A stretch of 11,731 nt of DNA, taken from Anaerolineae bacterium (lineage in GTDB: Bacteria > Chloroflexota > Anaerolineae > B4-G1 > SLSP01). This document shows positions 7,287-11,731 of the stretch, one piece after another (position 1 is the stretch's first letter; each line of letters begins with the position of its first letter). The translations under genes and the position numbers were made by a program. The stretch lies in the NCBI GenBank assembly GCA_016934645.1, contig JAFGSL010000730.1, forward strand, positions 1 through 11,731, written 5' to 3'. The notes below the pieces were generated by a model. It worked only from the letters and a program-made list of their open reading frames with translations. It was not told the origin of the DNA and ran no database searches.

Positions 7287-7292
7287 ATCCGG

Positions 7293-7321
7293 AGTGTAAC
7301 ACTTTATTTCAGTTCACACAA
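7293..7321 (-). promoter_or_regulatory. Promoter for the recX leader RNA
   Basis: On the minus strand -35 TTGTGT (7321-7316), 17-bp spacer and -10 TACACT (7298-7293), with TG upstream of the -10. Initiation would be near 7286, about 14 nt before the closing helix of the structured RNA. The match is moderate but correctly spaced. Confidence 0.5.
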
Positions 7322-7338
7322 CGCATCCTAAAGATGCG
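7322..7338 (-). terminator. Weak hairpin after the cobalamin adenosyltransferase gene
   Basis: CGCATC (7322-7327) and GATGCG (7333-7338) form a 6-bp stem with a 5-nt loop, 56 nt past the pduO-type stop on the minus strand. It is followed by TTGTGTG rather than a clean U-run. It could be a weak terminator or simply sit upstream of the leader promoter. Confidence 0.35.
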
Positions 7339-7393
7339 ATAAGACAACCTCATTTATCATTTTACCAGAATTCTGAGAATAGGGAAATGGTTA

Positions 7394-7924
7394 TCATTTA
7401 TATGAGCGATCCGCGCGCAGAGCTGCGACGAACAACAACGAAGAAAGCCGGTTGAGATAGGCCAGGAGCAGCGCATCGATGTCCGGTTCGGCCTCGACGA
7501 GCGTTACAACGCAACGTTCCGCGCGGCGAACCGCGGTGCGTGCTACGTGTAGTGCTGCGCCAGGCAGCGAATCGCCAGGCAGCACGAACACGCGGAACGG
7601 TGGCAGCTCTGCTTCAAGATCGGCGATGCGCGCTTCCAACCACGCCAGGGCATCTGTGCCAGGACCGGTATACCGTTCGCGAGCACCTGGCATCGCCGAG
7701 AGGTGCGCCATCAACTGGACGAAGTGTTCCTGCACAGTGCGCAAAGTCGCTTTAAGCGCGGCGTCTTCTACGAGCGCGCGCGCCATGCCAATAGCGGACA
7801 TGGCCTCATCCACTGCACCGACGGCCTCCAACAGCGGACTGCTCTTGGAAAGCCGCGCATCCCCGCCTAGTCGCGCCGTATCGCCATGATCACCTTTAGC
7901 TGTGTAGAATCTGGAATGCGTCAT
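7394..7924 (-). CDS. ATP:cob(I)alamin adenosyltransferase, PduO type
   Basis: 176 residues. The enzyme transfers adenosyl from ATP to cob(I)alamin to make coenzyme B12; members act as cytoplasmic trimers of helical bundles. Marks are the N-terminal ATP-binding stretch YTAKGDHGDTARLGG (7-21), RLSKSSPLLEAVGAVDE (24-40), FVLPGDSLPGAALHVART (113-130), the RRAER motif (133-137) and YLNRLSSLLFV (156-166). Length suits the single-domain form. ATG 7924 is chosen over the TTG at 7939 because GGAGG lies 8 nt before it. The usual glycine after FVLPG is Asp here, a small departure. It is divergent from lysA and stands alone on its strand before the recX leader. No cobalamin riboswitch is visible in its short leader. 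Confidence 0.92.
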   Translation of the reverse strand: MTHSRFYTAKGDHGDTARLGGDARLSKSSPLLEAVGAVDEAMSAIGMARALVEDAALKATLRTVQEHFVQLMAHLSAMPGARERYTGPGTDALAWLEARIADLEAELPPFRVFVLPGDSLPGAALHVARTAVRRAERCVVTLVEAEPDIDALLLAYLNRLSSLLFVAALRADRSYK

Positions 7925-7956
7925 CGTGGTAACCTCCAATCAACCACGTAAATGGT

Positions 7957-7986
7957 AGTATACTTTCCACAAAACGCCAACGTTAA
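7957..7986 (-). promoter_or_regulatory. Promoter of the cobalamin adenosyltransferase gene
   Basis: On the minus strand -35 TTAACG (7986-7981), 18-bp spacer, -10 TATACT (7962-7957). Initiation near 7950 leaves a leader of about 26 nt with GGAGG. The -10 sits in the palindrome AGTATACT, so it could also be read on the plus strand toward lysA, but no -35 supports that. Confidence 0.5.
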
Positions 7987-7999
7987 GACGAAAAATACT

Positions 8000-8068
8000 A
8001 ACCGCGAATCACGTCAATCTTCGCCAATACTTATGAAAAGTTCGCATAGATTGGCGAGATTCGCGGTT
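8000..8068. repeat. REP-like inverted repeat upstream of lysA
   Basis: AACCGCGAATC (8000-8010) is a perfect inverted copy of 8058-8068 (GATTCGCGGTT). Nested inside, CGCCAAT (8022-8028) pairs with ATTGGCG (8050-8056). AATCTTCGCCAAT can also pair with ATTGGCGAGATT with one bulge, so two stems compete for the 3' strand. A T-rich tail (8067-8076) follows, 15 nt before the lysA start. It resembles a REP or MITE-type element. It could be part of the lysA leader if transcription starts upstream. I see no convincing plus-strand promoter in 7925-8090. Confidence 0.7.
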
Positions 8069-8090
8069 TACTTTTTGTAGGAGCACCGTC

Positions 8091-9362
8091 ATGAGTTTCC
8101 ACATCCGTAATCGCTATCTCTACTGCGAAGAAGTCAACGTCAAAGACCTGCAAAATGCAGTTCAAGACAGCCCTTTCTACCTCTACAGCGCCGCGCAACT
8201 TCGAGCAAATGTCGCCGCCTACACTACGGCTCTCGCTGACCTGCCGGCACGCGTCTCCTACGCGGTCAAGGCCAACGGTAACCTCACGCTTCTCAAAATC
8301 CTGCGCGATCTCGGCTACGGCGCGACATTAGTGAGCGGTAACGAGTTGCGGCTGGCGCTGCGTGCTGGATTCCCTCCGGCAGATATGATCCTCAATGGCA
8401 ACGGCAAACAACGCGATGAGCTAGCCCTCGCGGTACAGCATGGTGTGATGGTCAACATCGACAGCGAATTCGATCTGGAACACATCGCGCAAGCCGCGCA
8501 CAACACAGACAAATCCGTAGATGTGCTGCTGCGCGTCAATCCAGACTTGCAACCCGACGTCCACCCCTATGTCGCTACCGGGATGCGCGACTCCAAGTTC
8601 GGCATTCGTACTGAACGCGTCGCGTGGTTCCTCGAACGGCTCAAGCGCACGCGGCTCCTTCGTCTGGTTGGCCTGCACTGCCACCTGGGTTCGACGATCA
8701 AGGATATACAAGTCTTCCGCGATGCGGCAATCCTGATGAGCGATCTGAGCACCAGCATACGCCAACAAGGATTCGACCTGCGCTACCTGAACCTGGGTGG
8801 CGGTCTAGGCATCGACTACGAGCGCACGGGCGGGACGCCCACACCACACGAGTTGATCGACGCGCTGCGCGGGCTGCTGCCCGATGGCCTCACGTTAATC
8901 GTCGAACCAGGGCGCAGCATTGTCGGCAACGCGGGTGTGTTGATTTGCCGCGTCATCGGTGTGAAGCACAACGGTGACGAAAGCTATAACGGCAAACACT
9001 TCATCGTCACCGATGGCAGTATGGCGACACTCATCCGCCCCAGCCTCTACAGCGCGTACCATCACATCGATTTCATCGAGCCGGTGGGCGGCGAACCGCA
9101 CGTTTTCGACGTCGTCGGGCCCGTGTGCGAATCCGCTGACTTCCTCGGCAAAACGCGTACCCTTCCCACACCCCACGAAGATGCCGGGTTGGTCGTTTAC
9201 GACGCGGGCGCTTACAGTTACGCGATGAGTTCGAGCTACAACATGCAACTGCGTCCTGCCGAATACCTGGTTGATGGCGATCAGGTGACACAGATTCGCC
9301 GTGGCGAGACCTTCGATGACATAGCATTGGCGTTGTCGCCCCTTTCCATTATAATGCCTTGA
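8091..9362 (+). CDS. lysA: Diaminopimelate decarboxylase
   Basis: 423 residues, normal for the family. It catalyses the last step of lysine synthesis, meso-diaminopimelate to L-lysine, with PLP in the cytoplasm. It has the alanine-racemase-type barrel plus C-terminal beta domain. Marks are the PLP lysine K60 in YAVKAN, HCHLGS (196-201), phosphate-binding GGGLG (236-240), EPGRS (272-276), the C346-E-S substrate/partner-site motif in GPVCESADFLG, and DAGAYSYAMSSSYN (371-384). ATG 8091 has AGGAG 7 nt upstream (8079-8083). Genes for other lysine-pathway steps are absent nearby, so it appears monocistronic. A REP-like repeat lies before it and an 18-bp inverted repeat after it. Related arginine or carboxynorspermidine decarboxylases are less likely given the GPVCES and DAGAY motifs. 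Confidence 0.96.
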   Translation: MSFHIRNRYLYCEEVNVKDLQNAVQDSPFYLYSAAQLRANVAAYTTALADLPARVSYAVKANGNLTLLKILRDLGYGATLVSGNELRLALRAGFPPADMILNGNGKQRDELALAVQHGVMVNIDSEFDLEHIAQAAHNTDKSVDVLLRVNPDLQPDVHPYVATGMRDSKFGIRTERVAWFLERLKRTRLLRLVGLHCHLGSTIKDIQVFRDAAILMSDLSTSIRQQGFDLRYLNLGGGLGIDYERTGGTPTPHELIDALRGLLPDGLTLIVEPGRSIVGNAGVLICRVIGVKHNGDESYNGKHFIVTDGSMATLIRPSLYSAYHHIDFIEPVGGEPHVFDVVGPVCESADFLGKTRTLPTPHEDAGLVVYDAGAYSYAMSSSYNMQLRPAEYLVDGDQVTQIRRGETFDDIALALSPLSIIMP

Positions 9363-9404
9363 TATTGCTGGAGGGTATTCCTCTCCGGGTAGAGTTATGC
9401 TCAG

Positions 9405-9458
9405 AGGGGATCGCCAGATCCCGACTCCTGCGTATGGCCGGGGATCTGGCGATCCCCT
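9405..9458. repeat. 18-bp perfect inverted repeat between lysA and the phosphorylase gene
   Basis: AGGGGATCGCCAGATCCC (9405-9422) is exactly inverted at 9441-9458 around an 18-nt spacer. Each arm holds two GATC sites. No T-run follows on either strand, so it is a poor intrinsic terminator. It looks like a REP/MITE-type palindrome or a site for a protein, lying 43 nt past the lysA stop. A TATAAA at 9465-9470 just after it is the only -10-like string before the next gene and has no supporting -35. Confidence 0.8.
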
Positions 9459-9523
9459 AGAAGCTATAAACTGGGTAAGGATTTGTGCCACACTGTCCAG
9501 AGACTAATCAAAGCAGGTGAATT

Positions 9524-10288
9524 ATGCGCCAGGAGTATCCCATTCTGGAATTTGATCCCGCTCGCGAAGCAATCATCGAGCCGAGCCGGCTTATCCCCCG
9601 TATCGATGTCCCCGAACACTGCGTCATTTGTTTCTTTCAGGACGTACTCACCAGGCTAGTGGAATCGGGTCGTGCCAAACACGTCGTCGACGGGCAGTCG
9701 GAAATAGGCCGTCACCCGCTCTACGAGATCGACGTGGACGGGCGCCGTGTGGCGTTCTTCCATCCAGGCATCGGCGCGCCGCTGGCAGCCGGGCTGCTGG
9801 AAGAGACCATCGCGCGTGGCTGTCGTACGTTCATCGCCTGCGGAGGCGCCGGCGTACTGAACAGCGAGATCGCCGTCGGGCACATCGTCGTTCCCAATGC
9901 AGCGGTGCGCGACGAGGGCGTTTCATACCATTACCTCCCGCCATCCCGCGAAGCTTATCCTTCCCCACAAGCCATCGCCGCCATCGAGCGCGTACTCGAA
10001 CGTCACAAGCTGCCCTACGTCGTGGGGAAAACGTGGACAACCGACGCCTTCTACCGCGAAACGCCTGACAAGGTGAGCCTGCGCCGGGAAGAGGGTTGTT
10101 TGACCGTGGAGATGGAGTCTGCCGCGTTTTTCGCCGTGGCCCACTTCCGTGACGTCGCCTTCGGGCAGCTTCTTTACGGCGGTGACGATCTCGGTGGCGA
10201 GGCGTGGGATCACCGCGACTGGGTCAGTCGCAGTTCGGTGCGGGAAAAGCTCTTCTGGCTGGCAGCGGAAGCTTGCCTAGAGGTATGA
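9524..10288 (+). CDS. Nucleoside phosphorylase family protein (PNP/UDP superfamily)
   Basis: 254 residues. The family cleaves nucleosides with phosphate to a free base and ribose-1-phosphate, in the cytoplasm. Marks are GIGAPLAAGLLEE (82-94), the central CGGAGVLNSEIAVGHIVV segment (106-123), RDEGVSYHYLPP (129-140), WTTDAFYRET (171-180) and the ribose-binding E196-M-E198 in VEMESAA. GGDDLGG (219-225) has acidic residues where catalytic Asp is usual. Whether it prefers purines or uridine cannot be read. A role in another hydrolytic or phosphorolytic reaction of the fold is possible. ATG 9524 has AGGTGA 3 nt upstream (9515-9520). It is the first gene of a three-gene unit, with 3 nt to the next start. 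Confidence 0.85.
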   Translation: MRQEYPILEFDPAREAIIEPSRLIPRIDVPEHCVICFFQDVLTRLVESGRAKHVVDGQSEIGRHPLYEIDVDGRRVAFFHPGIGAPLAAGLLEETIARGCRTFIACGGAGVLNSEIAVGHIVVPNAAVRDEGVSYHYLPPSREAYPSPQAIAAIERVLERHKLPYVVGKTWTTDAFYRETPDKVSLRREEGCLTVEMESAAFFAVAHFRDVAFGQLLYGGDDLGGEAWDHRDWVSRSSVREKLFWLAAEACLEV

Positions 10289-10291
10289 GTG

Positions 10292-10873
10292 ATGAAAAAC
10301 ATCTGCGTTTACTGTTCGTCGAGCGATACCGTCGCGCCGATCTTTATGGAAACCGCACGCGCGTTGGGTGCGCAGATCGCTGCACGGGGTGACACACTCA
10401 TCTACGGCGGAGCCGATCTTGGTTTGATGGGTGAACTCGCACGAGCCGTCCACGCTGGCGGTGGTCGCATCATCGGTGTGATCCCGCAAGCCTTGCAGGC
10501 GCGCGGCATCGCTTACGCTACTGCTGACGAGGTCATCATAACCCAGGATTTACGTGAGCGCAAAGCAACCATGGAGGCGCGTGCCGACGCCTTCGTTGCT
10601 CTGCCTGGTGGTATCGGCACGTTGGAAGAACTGCTGGAAGTCCTCACGCTGCGCCAACTGCAAGCCCATACCAAGCCTATCGTTCTGTTAAACACGGCAG
10701 ACTACTACGCGCCGTTATTTGCGCTCTTCGCCCATCTCTATCGCGAGCGCTTCGCCAAGCCCTTCGATAATCTATACCACGTTGCAGACGACGTTGGCAG
10801 CATCTTCGACTACCTGGACACCTACCAACCGTTCCTTGCACCAAGCAAATGGTTCGCGCTGGAGGAGAAATGA
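10292..10873 (+). CDS. LOG family protein (nucleoside 5'-monophosphate phosphoribohydrolase)
   Basis: 193 residues, standard for LOG, often mis-named lysine decarboxylase. The family releases a free base and ribose-5-phosphate from nucleoside monophosphates; several members act on cytokinin nucleotides or AMP. Marks are the N-terminal Rossmann start ICVYCSSS (4-11), YGGADLGLMG (38-47), the catalytic R90-K-x2-M94 motif and PGGIGTLEE (105-113). ATG 10292 is chosen over the GTG at 10289 because GAGG (10280-10283) is 8 nt away. It lies 3 nt past the phosphorylase stop and overlaps the MazG-like gene by 4 nt (ATGA). Whether it makes a signalling cytokinin or recycles bases is open. Confidence 0.92.
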   Translation: MKNICVYCSSSDTVAPIFMETARALGAQIAARGDTLIYGGADLGLMGELARAVHAGGGRIIGVIPQALQARGIAYATADEVIITQDLRERKATMEARADAFVALPGGIGTLEELLEVLTLRQLQAHTKPIVLLNTADYYAPLFALFAHLYRERFAKPFDNLYHVADDVGSIFDYLDTYQPFLAPSKWFALEEK

Positions 10874-11178
10874 TCGATCTACTGGCATTGCAACGCGCCA
10901 TTTATGAGAACAAAATCAATCGAGACTTCAACGTGACCGATGTAGGAAAAGAGATCGTGCTTATGGTCGAGGAGTTGGGCGAACTTGCCCATGCCTACAA
11001 GAACAGCAACAAACGATCCGCGGCTGACATCAGTCACAAAGAAGAGATGGTGGATGCCGTGGGCGATTTGATGGTCTACTGCCTGGGTCTGTGCGAGATG
11101 TTTGAGGTAAACAGCGAAGCCGTGCTACAAACCATCGTTGAGAACAACCGCACCCGCACACATACCGGCTGGGTGTAA
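10870..11178 (+). CDS. MazG-like nucleotide pyrophosphohydrolase
   Basis: 102 residues, single-domain all-alpha NTP-PPase type. MazG-like enzymes cut NTPs or damaged NTPs to NMP and pyrophosphate with Mg2+. The metal-binding pattern is EExxE at E34-E-L-G-E38 and ExxD at E59-x2-D62, followed by D66 in DAVGDLMVYCLG. ATG 10870 overlaps the previous stop as ATGA and has GGAGGAG (10861-10867) in the end of the LOG gene, so the pair is coupled. A longer in-frame start at 10849 is unlikely since it lies upstream of that strong ribosome site. The NMP product is the substrate class of the neighbouring LOG protein, suggesting sequential action. The preferred base is unknown. Confidence 0.85.
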   Translation: MIDLLALQRAIYENKINRDFNVTDVGKEIVLMVEELGELAHAYKNSNKRSAADISHKEEMVDAVGDLMVYCLGLCEMFEVNSEAVLQTIVENNRTRTHTGWV

Positions 11179-11190
11179 ACAGTGCTTCAC

Positions 11191-11226
11191 AAAAACATCT
11201 CCCGACTTGATCAAGTCGGGAGATGT
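11191..11226 (-). terminator. Terminator of tRNA-Arg, a 32-bp perfect palindrome
   Basis: ACATCTCCCGACTTGA (11195-11210) is followed directly by its exact inverse (11211-11226), giving a 14-bp stem with a GATC loop. On the minus strand it ends in TTTTTG (five T, counting the last stem base), 14 nt past the tRNA 3' end. It lies between convergent units and may also stop the MazG-like operon, although the plus-strand tail lacks a U-run. Confidence 0.8.
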
Positions 11227-11239
11227 GTCGATAAATCGA

Positions 11240-11313
11240 TACCCCGGAGAGGACTCGAACCTCTAACCTTGTGCTTAGAAGGCACTTGCTCTGTCCACTT
11301 GAGCCACCGGGGC
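11240..11313 (-). tRNA. tRNA-Arg (anticodon UCU)
   Basis: 74 nt cloverleaf read by hand on the minus strand. Acceptor GCCCCGG/CCGGGGT includes a G1-U72 wobble. The D arm is GCTC/GAGC. The anticodon stem GTGC/GCAC has the loop CTTCTAA with anticodon TCT at 34-36. The variable loop is 5 nt. The T arm is AGAGG-TTCGAGT-CCTCT, and the discriminator is A73. D-loop A20 and C35 are the usual arginine identity points. The outer anticodon pair 27-43 is A-A, a mismatch. CCA is not encoded. It reads AGA codons (AGG by wobble). Confidence 0.94.
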
Positions 11314-11370
11314 AAATAGATGCACGCAAGAAGCCACTCAGCAGGCTATTGGAATAGTCCGCGTGACCGG

Positions 11371-11731
11371 CTATTCAAGCACCGGACGCAAGCCCTTGCG
11401 CACGGTTCTGCCCGAAAGCACCCGCAGCACTTGCTCAGACGTATGCCCCACCAAAGGCGCTAACGCACGCGGCGTAAGTGGATGGTTGCCATTGCTCAGG
11501 AACGCACGGAAGATCGCTTCGAGCAAGGTTGACGCTTGCATAACGTAACCTGGGTCTTTACTGCATCGTGTGGCGATCAGGTATTGCAGGCCCTCAACCT
11601 GCCGCACCTCGCCGGTTTCCCAGTCGATCAGGTCAATCTTATCCCCGAGACGCTGCCCGGTGTAGACCTCGCGCAATTCCGGCGAGAGATGCTGCAACAA
11701 CTGCACATTCAAGTCAAGGCCCTGCTCCGCC
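11371..11731 (-). CDS. Unrecognised protein, C-terminal 119 residues (start beyond the window)
   Basis: The frame stays open from the stop at 11371 to the right edge, reading AEQGLDLNVQLLQHL before the first possible start codon (TTG 11712), so the true start is probably outside. Visible parts are an N-terminal amphipathic LQHLSPELREVY, then GDKIDLIDWETGEVRQVEGLQYLIATRCS. Near the end there is a helical stretch resembling a winged-helix or helix-turn-helix: NHPLTPRALAPLVGHTSEQVLRVL, then a basic tail GRTVRKGLRPVLE. No family is assigned. It lies 57 nt upstream of the tRNA on the same strand, and no clear promoter for the tRNA is seen between them, so co-transcription is possible. Confidence 0.6.
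   Translation of the reverse strand, partial: AEQGLDLNVQLLQHLSPELREVYTGQRLGDKIDLIDWETGEVRQVEGLQYLIATRCSKDPGYVMQASTLLEAIFRAFLSNGNHPLTPRALAPLVGHTSEQVLRVLSGRTVRKGLRPVLE

Noticed and set aside
7052..7342. Plus-strand frames of 96 and 79 codons opposite the recX leader
   Set aside because: They are antisense to a region with promoter, long-range pairing and terminator on the other strand. Their composition (Arg/Pro/Ser mix) is not protein-like and no ribosome site is seen.
7033..7390. RNase P RNA, tmRNA, SRP RNA or T-box leader
   Set aside because: None of their conserved strings (GAGGAAAGTCC, TTCGAC near the 5' end, GGAAGG-AGCAG, GGGTGG-ACCGCG) is present on the minus strand.
7925..8090. Cobalamin or lysine riboswitch between the divergent genes
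   Set aside because: The adenosyltransferase leader is only about 26 nt, and the lysA side holds a simple inverted repeat without lysine-riboswitch core sequences.

Overview
The window looks like chromosomal core DNA of a Chloroflexota-type bacterium (Anaerolineae-like, uncultured or thermophile-related). That assignment is an inference from moderately high GC, a recX-rny pair, a PduO-type cobalamin adenosyltransferase, a lipoprotein galactanase and several perfect intergenic inverted repeats. No phage, transposase, CRISPR array or antibiotic cluster is visible. Most genes belong to recognisable families.

Layout. Positions 1-1032 (minus) are the 5' third of uvrA, cut by the window edge. It has a sigma70-type promoter at 1156-1183 whose -35 box lies inside a near-perfect GAAC-N4-GTTC (SOS-box-like) palindrome. 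Positions 1261-3740 (minus) form a two-gene unit. A secreted GH53 endo-beta-1,4-galactanase lipoprotein is followed 17 nt later by a mandelate-racemase-type enolase superfamily enzyme and a strong intrinsic terminator. Positions 3746-4758 (plus) hold a two-domain GNAT acetyltransferase that appears to be leaderless, its promoter lying back to back with the galactanase promoter. A 15-bp hairpin at 4751-4784 separates it from the convergent gene. Positions 4803-6979 (minus) hold recX and rny, overlapping by 13 nt.

Directly before recX, positions 6992 to about 7286 (minus) carry no protein gene. Instead there is a promoter, a long foldable RNA and a perfect intrinsic terminator whose U-tract abuts a recX start codon. 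The 3' strand of the closing helix can also pair with the terminator's 5' arm, which is the logic of a riboswitch or attenuator. A free-standing ncRNA such as 6S RNA is the main alternative. This is the most interesting part of the window.

Positions 7394-7924 (minus) are a PduO-type cob(I)alamin adenosyltransferase. It is divergent from lysA (diaminopimelate decarboxylase, plus, 8091-9362) across a spacer with a REP-like inverted repeat. After an 18-bp perfect inverted repeat (9405-9458) comes a tight plus-strand operon: a nucleoside phosphorylase-family protein, a LOG-family nucleotide phosphoribohydrolase and a MazG-like pyrophosphohydrolase. Together these could take NTPs to NMPs to free bases. 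The right end holds a minus-strand tRNA-Arg(UCU) with its own terminator and the 3' part of an unrecognised gene that runs off the window.
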